From an uncultured Bacilli bacterium (lineage in GTDB: Bacteria; Bacillota_I; Bacilli_A; RF39; UBA660): a stretch of 22,847 nt of DNA. The first letter of the stretch is position 1; each line of letters opens with the position of its first letter. The position numbers were made by a program, and so were the translations under genes. Location: contig CAKOLB010000012.1 of assembly GCA_934096125.1 (NCBI GenBank), positions 1-22,847 of the forward strand, given 5' to 3'. Positions 6,540 to 15,315 of this stretch are shown piece by piece. The notes beneath the pieces are model-generated. The model was not told the origin of the DNA. It saw only the letters and a list, made by a program, of their open reading frames with translations, and ran no database searches.

Positions 6540-7617
6540 ATAATTGTTCAACAAAAGTTTCATAAACTCTTATATATCTATAAGTTATTCTATTAGTTCC
6601 CTCTTTTTTTTCTTTAACCACAATATTTAACTCAGTAAGTTTATTTAATACACTTAATATAGAATTAATATGAACATTTAGCTCTTCAGCCATTTCACTT
6701 GCTGTAAAAACTATTTTCTTCATCATCAAAGGATGCATATGTAAAACTATACTACCATTAATATTTTCTTTAATCACTTGTTCATCTTCATCATAAACTT
6801 TGTTAATTCTCTCTATTCGCCCAATATTTCTTGTACATTGGTCAATTACACATTGTAAAAAGAATTTTATAAATCCCTCTAAATTTCCTTTTCTACACTC
6901 CATTAAAGTATTATAATAATTTGCCTTATAAAGCTCAATTACTTCAGATAGAAATAAAATTGGCTCATCACTCTTTAGTTTAGCTAGTTGCAGTGTCATT
7001 AAAGCTCTTCCCAGTCTTCCATTTCCATCTTTATAGGGATGAATTGACTCAAACTGCACATGAGCTAGAGCTACTTTAATAAAAGGCTCATCATCATATA
7101 AATCATTCATATATTCTATTAAATTATCAAGTAACTTTGGTACTTCTTCTGGAATTGGAGGTACAAATGTAGCCCCATCTTTTCCAAGTCCCCTTGGCCC
7201 TATATAATTTTGAACAGTTCTAATTTCACCAGGAGACTTATCATTTCCTCGAACTCCTGAGAGCAAAATTTTATGCATCTTGTTAATCATTAAAATGCTA
7301 AATTCCTGAGACTGCAAATTTTCTTTTGCATATTCAAGCATTTTCTTCAAGTTAGTAACTTCTTTAATACTATCATTTTCTTCTTTATAATTAATGTAAT
7401 ACATATCATCTTGAGATATTTGCGTTCCCTCAATTCGTGACGACCTAATACTTTCTCCTAAGACCAGTGAATCTAAAAAATAATTTTGGTCAAACTTAAA
7501 CATTTTTAATAAAGATTTGTATTGTCCATATTTATCATTAGCTTCTCCCAGCAATCTAATAGTATCTTTATTTAAATTATATTCGACTGGTAACAAACTT
7601 GCTTTAAATGGTTCCAT
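6538..7617 (-). CDS. Fic-domain AMP-transferase with C-terminal winged helix
   Basis: The protein has 359 residues. Residues 8-100 match the Fic_N region and contain the class II inhibitory motif (S/T)xxxE(G/N) as S59-SRI-E63-G64, which would block ATP until released. The Fic core carries the full active-site motif HPYKDGNGRLGR at 193-204, so it should be active: Fic enzymes move AMP from ATP to a protein hydroxyl. The C-terminus (about 285-359) is a helix-turn-helix (TASEMAEELNVHINSILSVLNKL), which suggests DNA binding and autoregulation. A GAGG site precedes the ATG. The gene stands alone with its own promoter, a double palindrome and a terminator. The target protein is unknown. Confidence 0.92.
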   Translation of the reverse strand: MEPFKASLLPVEYNLNKDTIRLLGEANDKYGQYKSLLKMFKFDQNYFLDSLVLGESIRSSRIEGTQISQDDMYYINYKEENDSIKEVTNLKKMLEYAKENLQSQEFSILMINKMHKILLSGVRGNDKSPGEIRTVQNYIGPRGLGKDGATFVPPIPEEVPKLLDNLIEYMNDLYDDEPFIKVALAHVQFESIHPYKDGNGRLGRALMTLQLAKLKSDEPILFLSEVIELYKANYYNTLMECRKGNLEGFIKFFLQCVIDQCTRNIGRIERINKVYDEDEQVIKENINGSIVLHMHPLMMKKIVFTASEMAEELNVHINSILSVLNKLTELNIVVKEKKEGTNRITYRYIRVYETFVEQL

Positions 7618-7637
7618 ATTATCACGTCCTCATATAG

Positions 7638-7666
7638 ATTATACCATTTTCAAAAAAAATACACAA
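7638..7666 (-). promoter_or_regulatory. Promoter of the Fic gene
   Basis: TTGTGT (7666-7661), a 17-base spacer and TATAAT (7643-7638) are correctly placed about 20 bases before the ATG. The -35 box lies inside the first palindrome. Confidence 0.75.
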
Positions 7667-7690
7667 TAAAATCAAATTTACTGTGTATTT
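7657..7690. promoter_or_regulatory. Proximal operator-like palindrome upstream of fic
   Basis: AAATACACAATAAA (7657-7670) and TTTACTGTGTATTT (7677-7690) are inverted with one mismatch around a 6-base spacer. The site covers the -35 box, so a bound protein would block transcription. Confidence 0.7.
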
Positions 7691-7702
7691 AGCACTACAT
7701 TT

Positions 7703-7728
7703 ACACAGTAAAACGCATTTTACTGTGT
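7703..7728. promoter_or_regulatory. Distal operator-like palindrome upstream of fic
   Basis: ACACAGTAAAA (7703-7713) and TTTTACTGTGT (7718-7728) are perfect inverted repeats around CGCA. The half-site is the same TACACARTAAA type as in the proximal palindrome. The two centres lie 42 bp apart, four helical turns, so two dimers would bind on the same DNA face. Confidence 0.7.
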
Positions 7729-7773
7729 ATTTTTATCTATTTTCAGAGACCTTTTCACAATAGAATGTATAAA

Positions 7774-8376
7774 CTAATCATTCTTTACAACTTCAACATA
7801 TTTAATTTTTATTCCTTGTTTACTAAATTTTTCTTCATATTCAGTTGTAATATTTGGAATATCATCATTATGTAAATCATAACTTATTTTAACAATTTCA
7901 TAACCATATTCTTTAAAACACTCTAAGCTATAAGCAAATAAATCATCATTATCAGTCTTTTGCACTATTCTTTTTCTTCCCTTAAATAAATTATCATACA
8001 TCTTTAAGTGTTCTATACTTGTAAGTCTTCTTTTTGCATGTCTATCTTTTGGCCAAGGGTCAGAAAAGTTTAAATAAATAGTATCTATCTTTTTTTCTAA
8101 AGTCTCTAAATTATCTGCAATATCTCCAATCATTATTTTTAAATTTTTCGGTTTATACTCATTTATCTTTTTTATCGCTCTACTTGCAACACTACTATAT
8201 TTTTCTAAACCAATATAGTTAATATTTGGATATTTTAAAGCCATATCCAAAATAAACTTTCCTTTTCCCATCCCTATTTCTAAAGAGATTCCATGACTAT
8301 CCGAAAAACTTCCATTAAAATAATAATCACAAGTTTCAAGTAAAAAATCTTTATCCTTTGGGTTTCTCATTCTCAT
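7774..8376 (-). CDS. trmB: tRNA (guanine-N7-)-methyltransferase
   Basis: TrmB methylates G46 in the variable loop of tRNAs with S-adenosylmethionine. The protein has 200 residues from the ATG whose first base is 8376, with an AGGAAAGGA site 7 bases ahead; the open frame runs on to 8433, but that part would overlap the divergent neighbour. The SAM-binding loop LEIGMGKGKF is at 32-41. The family signature LNFSDPWPKDRHAKRRL at 102-118 is complete, and the C-terminal YEEKFSKQGIKIKYVE segment is typical. Length matches the family. Confidence 0.95.
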   Translation of the reverse strand: MRMRNPKDKDFLLETCDYYFNGSFSDSHGISLEIGMGKGKFILDMALKYPNINYIGLEKYSSVASRAIKKINEYKPKNLKIMIGDIADNLETLEKKIDTIYLNFSDPWPKDRHAKRRLTSIEHLKMYDNLFKGRKRIVQKTDNDDLFAYSLECFKEYGYEIVKISYDLHNDDIPNITTEYEEKFSKQGIKIKYVEVVKND

Positions 8377-8401
8377 ATTATCAAATCCTTTCCTATAGGC
8401 A

Positions 8402-8407
8402 TATAAT
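8402..8407 (+). promoter_or_regulatory. Candidate -10 box for the 97-residue protein
   Basis: A perfect TATAAT stands 19 bases before the ATG at 8426; no good -35 box is seen 17 bases upstream. The reverse strand of this AT-rich spot could serve trmB. Confidence 0.35.
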
Positions 8408-8425
8408 AGTGGTAAGGAGGATATC

Positions 8426-8719
8426 ATGCGCAAAAATAGAAACTCATTTTTTACGGAAACAAATATGAATTATGCTACATTTCCAAACCAAGCAAACATA
8501 AATCCTAATATACCAAATTATGCCAGCACAAACTATAGCGGCATGTATCAAAAAACTGGCATGCCCTACATAGATACCAGTGATAATATTGAAACTAGAC
8601 TTGCCAAAATTGAAAGACAAATAAATAGATTAAATGCTCGGATTAACAAATTAGAAAGTTTAAATACCACTTATCTTGAGGGAGATATAGACACTACAAA
8701 TAATATGTATATGCTTTAG
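8426..8719 (+). CDS. Small Asn/Tyr-rich protein with C-terminal coiled coil
   Basis: The 97-residue protein has a very strong ribosome site (AAGGAGG, 5 bases before the ATG), so it is surely expressed. Residues 1-45 are low-complexity and rich in Asn, Tyr, Thr and Pro (NQANINPNIPNYASTNYSG). Residues 55-80 form a heptad coiled coil (IETRLAKIERQINRLNARINKLES). There is no signal peptide or membrane helix. The build recalls spore-coat or surface-layer assembly proteins, but I do not recognise the family. Its stop overlaps the stop of the convergent Cse60-like gene (8716-8719), leaving no room for a terminator. Confidence 0.75.
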   Translation: MRKNRNSFFTETNMNYATFPNQANINPNIPNYASTNYSGMYQKTGMPYIDTSDNIETRLAKIERQINRLNARINKLESLNTTYLEGDIDTTNNMYML

Positions 8720-8886
8720 TTATAGATAATCATTGCACTAAAACAATATATTTGTTCTTCGCCACATACTGCCACTGCAACCATGTACTTAATATCAATT
8801 ATATCAAAGTTACCAGAATTTAGAAAGTTATTAACACTACTTTCTAAATCTTTTTCATGTCCTTCATCAAATACTTTTACTTTCAT
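8716..8886 (-). CDS. Cse60-like small protein
   Basis: The 56-residue protein starts at the ATG at 8886, preceded by a GGTGA site; a longer frame to 8901 lacks one. The layout MKVKVFDEGHEKDLE, FLNS, DIIDIKYMVAVAV, EEQIYCFSAMIIY matches the small Spore_Cse60 family, named from a sporulation-controlled B. subtilis gene. The function of that family is not known, and non-sporulating relatives also keep it. It is separated from leuS by that gene's terminator and converges on the 97-residue protein. Family assignment rests on recall of the pattern. Confidence 0.65.
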   Translation of the reverse strand: MKVKVFDEGHEKDLESSVNNFLNSGNFDIIDIKYMVAVAVCGEEQIYCFSAMIIYN

Positions 8887-8933
8887 CAAAATCACCAACA
8901 AAAGTATACATAGAAAAAAACATTTCTTTTGTC

Positions 8934-8971
8934 AAAAAAAGTCTGTAATAAACTTATTTTATTACAAACTT
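8934..8971 (-). terminator. leuS: Terminator of leuS (trpS-leuS run)
   Basis: The minus strand forms AAGTTTGTAATAAA / TTTATTACAGACTT (plus 8958-8971 and 8939-8952), followed by seven T. The T-run continues into a TTGACA that may be the -35 box of the Cse60-like gene. Confidence 0.8.
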
Positions 8972-8972
8972 T

Positions 8973-11357
8973 CTATTTAACAACAATATTTACAATCTTC
9001 CCTTTAATAACTATTACTTTAACTATTTCTTTATCCATTATATGTCTTTTAACATTTTCACAAGCCAAAGCTTTCTCTTTCATACTTTCTTCATCTTCAT
9101 CGACACTAATAGATATTGATGCTCTAAGCTTTCCATTAACTTGAACTCCAATTTCTTTTTCTTTAAAGCTTGTTTTTTCTTCATCATATATAGGCCAGCT
9201 ATCTTCACAGATAGGTTTAAAGCCAAGAGATTGATTTAACTCTTCAGTAATATGAGGAGCAAACGGATTAAGTAGTTGTAAAAGGGTCCGATAATCTTTT
9301 TTAGTTATACTATTTAATTTTTCATAATTATTTAAAAGAATCATTAAAGCCGCAATCGCAGTATTATATTGCATTACCCCTAAATCTCTTTCTACTTTCT
9401 TAATTGTTTGATTAATAATTACTTCTAACTCTAAAGTATAACTATCACTATCTGTTACTTTATCTTTTAATCTAACAATTCTATCAATAAATCTTTTGCA
9501 CCCCTTTAAAGAGTCCACGCTCCATGGAGCATCTTGTTCATAATCTCCCATAAACATTTCATAAACTCTTAAAGCATCTGCACCATATTCTTTAACTATA
9601 TCATCAGGGTTAATTACATTACCTTTACTTTTACTCATCTTTTGATTATCACTACCTAAAACCATTCCATGACTTACTCTTGTCCAAATCATTTCTTTAT
9701 TAGGTACTAAGTTAATATTGTATAGAAATTGAACCCAAAATCTTGCATAAAGTAAATGTCTTGCCGTATGTTCCATACCACCATTATACCAATCAACTTT
9801 ATTCCAGTATTTCATCGCCTCCATACTAGCAAATTCTTTGGTATTATGAGGGTCCATAAATCTTAGGAAGTACCAACTAGAACCAGCCCAGTTTGGCATG
9901 GTATCTGTTTCTCGCATTGCTGGTTTTCCACACTTTGGACATGTCGTATTAACCCAATCTGTAATTTTAGCAAGCGGGCTTTCACCATCAATAGTTGGTT
10001 CATACTCAGCAACATCCGGAAGAAGTAGTGGAAGTTCATCTTCAGGAAGTGGAACCCATCCACAAGTATCACAATGCACCATAGGAATCGGCTCACCCCA
10101 AAATCTTTGTCTTGAGAAGATCCAGTCCCGCATCTTATAATTAACTGATTTTTTCCCACATTTATTTTTTAAAAGCCAGTCAATCATTTTATTTAGTGCA
10201 TCTTCTTTATTCATTCCATCTAAAAATTCTGAGTTAATATGAACACCATCTCCAGTATAAGGTAAAGTATCTCCTCCCTCAATTACTGGAATAATTTCTA
10301 AGCCAAACTTTTTAGCAAACTCATAATCTCTCGTATCATGCGCCGGAACAGCCATAATTGCCCCCTCTCCATAAGAGGCAAGTACATAATCACTTATCCA
10401 AATTGGCAATCTTTTCCCATTAACAGGATTTACCGCATAAGCTCCAGTAAAAACACCAGTTTTCTCTTTGTTAAGCTCAGTTCTTTCCATATCATTTTTA
10501 AGCATACAAGCATCTTTATAAGCTTTTACAGCACTCATTTGCTCATCAGTTGTTATTACATCAACAAGCTTATGTTCTGGAGCCATAACACAGTATGTTG
10601 CTCCAAATAAAGTATCACATCTGGTTGTAAATACTTTAAACTCATAATCTAAATCAGCAACTTTAAAAATAACTTCTGCTCCAACAGATTTACCTATCCA
10701 GTTTATTTGCCCCATTTTTACTCTATCAGCAAAATTAGTATCTTTAAGTCCATCAAGCAAATCTTCCGCATAACTACTCATTTTAAGCATCCACTGACTT
10801 TTTTCTTTTTGCACAACTTGTGTTCCACAACGTTCACAAACTCCACCAGCAGCATCTTCATTAGATAACACTGACTTACACTTCGGACACCAATTCACCG
10901 CCATCTTTGCTTTATAAGCCATCCCATGTTTATAAAATTGTAAAAACTGCCACTGCGTCCACTTATAATATTCAGGGTCTGTTGTACTAAACTCTCTATC
11001 CCAATCAAATGAAAACCCTAAATCTTTCATCTGTCTTTTAAAGTTGTGAATATTTTCTTTAACAGCTTCCCTCGGATGAATATGATTTTTTATCGCATAT
11101 TGTTCCGCCGGAGCTCCAAAAGCATCCCATCCCATTGGAAACAAGACATTATAACCTTTCATTCTTTTCATTCTGGCAATTGCATCTTGCGCCGTATAAC
11201 TTCTTACATGTCCAACATGAAGACCTGCCCCAGATGGATAAGGAAACTCAACAAGTACATAATAAGGCTTTCTCTTATCCCCAGTTATCGCCTCAAAACT
11301 TTTATGCTCTTCCCAATACTTTTGCCACTTTTTTTCTATAACTTCATGATTATACAT
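8973..11357 (-). CDS. leuS: Leucyl-tRNA synthetase
   Basis: LeuS charges tRNA-Leu with leucine. The protein has 794 residues from the ATG at 11357, preceded by AGAAAGGATGGG; a longer frame to 11402 would overlap the upstream gene without a site. The HIGH-type motif PSGAGLHVGH lies at 41-50. Zinc-type cysteine pairs (WCPKCKS / CERCGT) follow. The CP1 editing domain carries GEGAIMAVPAHDTRDYEFA. The class I KMSKS is at 573-577, and the anticodon-binding and C-terminal domains (VQVNGKLRASI, VNIVVK) are complete. Its start overlaps the end of the small membrane-protein gene by 8 bases, so translation is coupled. It is the last gene of the trpS run. Confidence 0.97.
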   Translation of the reverse strand: MYNHEVIEKKWQKYWEEHKSFEAITGDKRKPYYVLVEFPYPSGAGLHVGHVRSYTAQDAIARMKRMKGYNVLFPMGWDAFGAPAEQYAIKNHIHPREAVKENIHNFKRQMKDLGFSFDWDREFSTTDPEYYKWTQWQFLQFYKHGMAYKAKMAVNWCPKCKSVLSNEDAAGGVCERCGTQVVQKEKSQWMLKMSSYAEDLLDGLKDTNFADRVKMGQINWIGKSVGAEVIFKVADLDYEFKVFTTRCDTLFGATYCVMAPEHKLVDVITTDEQMSAVKAYKDACMLKNDMERTELNKEKTGVFTGAYAVNPVNGKRLPIWISDYVLASYGEGAIMAVPAHDTRDYEFAKKFGLEIIPVIEGGDTLPYTGDGVHINSEFLDGMNKEDALNKMIDWLLKNKCGKKSVNYKMRDWIFSRQRFWGEPIPMVHCDTCGWVPLPEDELPLLLPDVAEYEPTIDGESPLAKITDWVNTTCPKCGKPAMRETDTMPNWAGSSWYFLRFMDPHNTKEFASMEAMKYWNKVDWYNGGMEHTARHLLYARFWVQFLYNINLVPNKEMIWTRVSHGMVLGSDNQKMSKSKGNVINPDDIVKEYGADALRVYEMFMGDYEQDAPWSVDSLKGCKRFIDRIVRLKDKVTDSDSYTLELEVIINQTIKKVERDLGVMQYNTAIAALMILLNNYEKLNSITKKDYRTLLQLLNPFAPHITEELNQSLGFKPICEDSWPIYDEEKTSFKEKEIGVQVNGKLRASISISVDEDEESMKEKALACENVKRHIMDKEIVKVIVIKGKIVNIVVK

Positions 11358-11748
11358 CTTTAACCCATCCTTTCTTAACAATATATCTTCCATATAACTC
11401 ATATAATGCGTATATCAGTCCAAACAGAAGCACAAACCCCAAAAGCATACTAAAAACCATATTCCAAGGTATCAAATAAATTATTATAAATACAAGTGAT
11501 ATGATAAAGGCATTAATAAAGGAACATGCCAAAAATATCCTTGTAATATTTACTTTAGTTAAATCTAAATTATATTTAATTACTAAATAAGATATCCCAA
11601 TATACTCACTTACATCTTTATTTCTTTTCTTCTTTTTCTTTCGTCTAATCCTACTATAAGGTAATTTATAAGTAAAAAAGAAATTAAATATAAAGACTAA
11701 TACAAATACAGAAATAGCCCATATAAGAGTTAACAAATAGGTATTCAT
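11350..11748 (-). CDS. Small conserved-looking membrane protein
   Basis: The protein has 132 residues and three predicted membrane helices (about 4-26, 67-92 and 95-115). Between the first two lies a very basic loop (SRIRRKKKKKRNKDVSEYIG) and an amphipathic segment, LVIKYNLDLTKVNI. The positive loop suggests a cytoplasmic location by the positive-inside rule. A GGGAGG site precedes the ATG. It lies between the GH31 gene and leuS and overlaps leuS. No enzyme motif is seen. It may be a membrane insertase accessory or an orphan; I assign no function. Confidence 0.75.
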   Translation of the reverse strand: MNTYLLTLIWAISVFVLVFIFNFFFTYKLPYSRIRRKKKKKRNKDVSEYIGISYLVIKYNLDLTKVNITRIFLACSFINAFIISLVFIIIYLIPWNMVFSMLLGFVLLFGLIYALYELYGRYIVKKGWVKDV

Positions 11749-11780
11749 CCTAAACCTCCCACTAAACTAAACAAATTATA

Positions 11781-14189
11781 TTAAATTTCCGCAATATATT
11801 CAAGAAGTTTAATAAACATTCTCACAAATCTTTTATCAAGACCTTTTAATTTTTTAATTCTAATTCTTTTTTGCTTTATATCTAAACTTCCAAAGAATAT
11901 ATCTGCTATTTCTTCTTTTAATTTAGTTGTTATTTTTAAATCACTTATAATTGAATTTATATCTTCATTTATAATCCGAACAGCATTTATCTCGATATCT
12001 TTTCCTTTACAATTAAGTGTTAATTGCTTAGATGTATCAACATCACATATCTCTACTACAAAATCATTTTCATCTTCATAAGTTTTAAAACTTCCCTCAA
12101 ACTTATCTCCGTTTATATATATATCTACACTATCAGGCTTTCTAGTATTTCTAAATCTAACTTTATAATCTCTTTTCCCCGGTATTATTCTTTCTTTTCC
12201 CATATTCGTTCTAATAATTACTGTATAATTATTAACCATATAATTATAATCAATAATAGTTTCGTTAAAATAACCATCTTGATACTTTTTAGTTATTCCA
12301 TCATCTTCATACAGTTTATATATATTACTCTTTCCAGGAAAGATATTTAGTTCCATACTTTTAGGAAGTTCTGAAGAATTGATATCATCACTTAAATTGG
12401 CAAGCGGAACAATACTTCCAGCTTTTGCAAAGATAGGATACTCATCTTCTTTATAAAAGGTTACATATCTTTTATTACCTACAAACTTTTTACCAGTTTT
12501 AAAATCATACCAAACGCCATCAGGCAAAAATATTCTTTCAATCGACCTATTCATCGTCATATCTTTTGGCTTCGTAATAGGGGCAATAAATAACTCTTTC
12601 CCAAAGTAGTATTCATTCTTATAAGCTGGTTCATCATATATCTCTGGATAACTATAATATATTGGACCAATAAGTGGAGTACCAAGTTTAGCATATTTAA
12701 ACCCTTCGGAATAGATATACGGAATTAACCTTTGTCGAAGTAAAATATAATCTCTAACTATAGTAAACGTTTTAATATCCCACATCCATGGTTCTCTTTT
12801 ATAGTATATCCCTCTTTTTGCACTAAATCTAAAGATTGGACTAAAGGCCGAAAACTGAACATATCTTGTATAAAGCTCACTATCTTCAGTTCCATCTTTA
12901 TAACCACCTACATCATGACTCCACCAAGTAACCCCCTTATTCGCCGCTAAGCTATTATAAAAAGGTAAGTACTTCAAAGTATCCCAAGAAACAATTGTCT
13001 CTCCCGAATAAAGTACCCCACAAGTATGTGGAGCTATAAGACCACTACGGGAAAACGTCAAAAGTCTTTTCTCACTATATTTTTTAAACTCAGCATTATA
13101 ATAATAATTAAGTAAATTAATGCCATCTAAATCTTTTTTATAATCAAGCCAAAATATATCAACCCCTAAATCGATCAAAGGATCAATCATATTTTTAACA
13201 AATGAAGCCATAAAATCTTTACTCAAAACATTAAAGGGAATTAAAGCATTTTCAGAAACTCCAAGCTCCTGGGCCATATTCAAATATTGCTCTTCTTCTT
13301 TTCTAACCCCTTCCGATGGGTCAATATTTACCCCAACATGCACTCCAGCATCATGCATATATTTAGTAAACTCTAAAGGACTTGGAAACAACTCTTTATT
13401 AAAGGTAAATCCAGTTTTATGTAAGTTATAATTATCTTTATCTTTAATATGCCAAAACTCACTTAACAAAAGCACAGATAAAGGCACATGATACTTATTA
13501 AAAGCACTAACTAAAGATTTCGTATTATCAAAAGAATAAATTCTTTCTCTATTCCACCATACTCCTAAGGCATACCTTGGAAGACACTCTGGAAAACCAG
13601 TCAAGGTAAAATAATCTTTCAAACAAAGACCAAAATCTCTTTTATACATAAAAAGATATAAATCAACTTTATCTTTATCTGGTTCCTTTATACTTCCATC
13701 CATCTCTATCTCATAATTATAAGAATCATCAAGACAAACAAACCCATCCGTTGAATATAGTCCTTTATCAAGACTTATCTTTCCAGTATAATTATCTAAA
13801 CTTATAGCTCCCCCGCGAAAGTTCCGTACTTCTGGCTGACCATAATACCAAACTTTATCAGTTGCAGCTAGTGACACTTTCAAATTATTATCAGGAGCAA
13901 ACTTCGGACCTAAAAACGGTTTATTTTTTATATATTGTAAATTAAAGTAATTGGTTGTAATAACTAAGTACTTCTCATCTTGTTCAACTTTAAAAGGTGG
14001 CACATCAAAATTTCTATTTTTAACAAGCAAACTTAAATTATCCGAAAACCTTCCATTCGGATTATATTCAAGCCTTATAAGCCTTTCACTTAATACACTT
14101 ATTCTATAGTTAGCCCCTTGAAAAACTGCCCTTTCTTGGCTACGGCACTTACTTTCATCCACTTTAAAACAATCATCAAAACTAGCCAT
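11781..14189 (-). CDS. Glycoside hydrolase family 31 protein (alpha-glucosidase type) with acid/base Asp replaced by Glu
   Basis: GH31 enzymes cleave alpha-linked glucosides or xylosides with retention. The protein has 802 residues from ATG 14189, which has AAGGTGG 6 bases ahead; the ATG at 14195 is too close to it. An N-terminal beta-sandwich (KVWYYGQPE, YNYEIEMDG) leads to the barrel, LPRYALGVWWNR. The nucleophile is D349 in DIFWLDYKKD. At the acid/base site relatives read YSGDT; here it is YSGET with E397 (codon GAG, 12999-13001). Then follow SWDTL, TWWSHDVGG and FSPIFRFSAKRG, then the C-terminal beta domains. There is no signal peptide, so it is cytoplasmic. It lies 15 bases after trpS in one operon. 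The substrate is unknown. Confidence 0.9.
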   Translation of the reverse strand: MASFDDCFKVDESKCRSQERAVFQGANYRISVLSERLIRLEYNPNGRFSDNLSLLVKNRNFDVPPFKVEQDEKYLVITTNYFNLQYIKNKPFLGPKFAPDNNLKVSLAATDKVWYYGQPEVRNFRGGAISLDNYTGKISLDKGLYSTDGFVCLDDSYNYEIEMDGSIKEPDKDKVDLYLFMYKRDFGLCLKDYFTLTGFPECLPRYALGVWWNRERIYSFDNTKSLVSAFNKYHVPLSVLLLSEFWHIKDKDNYNLHKTGFTFNKELFPSPLEFTKYMHDAGVHVGVNIDPSEGVRKEEEQYLNMAQELGVSENALIPFNVLSKDFMASFVKNMIDPLIDLGVDIFWLDYKKDLDGINLLNYYYNAEFKKYSEKRLLTFSRSGLIAPHTCGVLYSGETIVSWDTLKYLPFYNSLAANKGVTWWSHDVGGYKDGTEDSELYTRYVQFSAFSPIFRFSAKRGIYYKREPWMWDIKTFTIVRDYILLRQRLIPYIYSEGFKYAKLGTPLIGPIYYSYPEIYDEPAYKNEYYFGKELFIAPITKPKDMTMNRSIERIFLPDGVWYDFKTGKKFVGNKRYVTFYKEDEYPIFAKAGSIVPLANLSDDINSSELPKSMELNIFPGKSNIYKLYEDDGITKKYQDGYFNETIIDYNYMVNNYTVIIRTNMGKERIIPGKRDYKVRFRNTRKPDSVDIYINGDKFEGSFKTYEDENDFVVEICDVDTSKQLTLNCKGKDIEINAVRIINEDINSIISDLKITTKLKEEIADIFFGSLDIKQKRIRIKKLKGLDKRFVRMFIKLLEYIAEI

Positions 14190-14204
14190 TTTCATCCCAC
14201 CTTT

Positions 14205-15296
14205 TTATTTATTACTATACTTACTTTTTACCTCTTTCTTGAATTCTTCATCTTCAAAATAATTAATCTTCATTGCTTTCTTAACGCTTTGTAAAGTCTT
14301 ACCAGCTTCTATTGAAGCTACTTTTGTTCCTTCTTTCAATATATCATAAACAAGTTCAATATGTTCTTCATAATATTTTCTCTTCTTTCTAATCGGAGCC
14401 AAAAACTCTTCTAAAACATTATAAAGAAACTTTTTAATATAAGCATCACCTACTCCACCTTTTTGGTAAGCTTCTTTTAACTCATCTAAAGATGTATACT
14501 CTGGCATATATTTAGAAAATGCATCATCACTTGCAAAAACATCTAAATAGGTAAACACCATATTTCCCTCGATATGCCCAGGGTCTTCAATATTTATATG
14601 TAAAGGGTCTGTATACATACTCATAACTTTTTTCTTTACATCTATAGAAGAATCTGCTAAATATATACAGTTTCCTAAAGACTTACTCATCTTACTATTT
14701 CCATCAAGACCTGGAAGCCTTCGTTCAAGCTCACTATCCGGAAGCAAAGGCTCCATCAAATGCAAAGTCTCACCATAAATACCATTAAACGACCTAACAA
14801 TCTCCCGTGCTTGTTCTATCATTGGTAATTGGTCTTCTCCAACTGGAATTAAGTTTGCTTTAAAAGCTGTAATATCAGCCGTTTGACTAACTGGATAATT
14901 CAAAAATCCCATAGGAATGCTTTTATCAAAACCCTTTTGTTCCATCTCATTTTTTACGGTTGGATTTCTCTTAAGTCTACTCAAAGTTACCAAATTCATA
15001 TAATAAAATGTTAATTCTGTAAGCTCACTAACTTCAGATTGCACAAAGAAAATAACTTTTTTCGGGTCAAGTCCTACTGATAAATAATCAAGCATTACTT
15101 CAATAACATTATCCCGAACCTTTTGTGGATTATTAAAATTATCTGTCAAAGCTTGGGCATCTGCCACCATAATATACATCTTATCATAATCTAAAGCATC
15201 TTGAAGTTTCACTCTATTTTTTAAAGAACCAACATAATGTCCTAAATGGAGTCTTCCAGTCGGTCTATCTCCAGTTAAAATAATATTTCCCATCAT
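14205..15296 (-). CDS. trpS: Tryptophanyl-tRNA synthetase
   Basis: TrpS charges tRNA-Trp. The protein has 363 residues, slightly longer than the usual ~330-340. The HIGH-type motif TGRLHLGH lies at 13-20 and KMSKS at 202-206, with GDRPTGRLH, PVGEDQ and LPGLDGNSKMSKS typical of the family. Two ATGs are possible (15296 and 15293) after an AAGAAGGTG site. It is first in the run trpS, GH31, membrane protein, leuS, and divergent from murE. The 100-base gap to murE is too short for a T-box leader. Confidence 0.96.
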   Translation of the reverse strand: MMGNIILTGDRPTGRLHLGHYVGSLKNRVKLQDALDYDKMYIMVADAQALTDNFNNPQKVRDNVIEVMLDYLSVGLDPKKVIFFVQSEVSELTELTFYYMNLVTLSRLKRNPTVKNEMEQKGFDKSIPMGFLNYPVSQTADITAFKANLIPVGEDQLPMIEQAREIVRSFNGIYGETLHLMEPLLPDSELERRLPGLDGNSKMSKSLGNCIYLADSSIDVKKKVMSMYTDPLHINIEDPGHIEGNMVFTYLDVFASDDAFSKYMPEYTSLDELKEAYQKGGVGDAYIKKFLYNVLEEFLAPIRKKRKYYEEHIELVYDILKEGTKVASIEAGKTLQSVKKAMKINYFEDEEFKKEVKSKYSNK

Positions 15297-15315
15297 TATA
15301 CACCTTCTTTACCCA

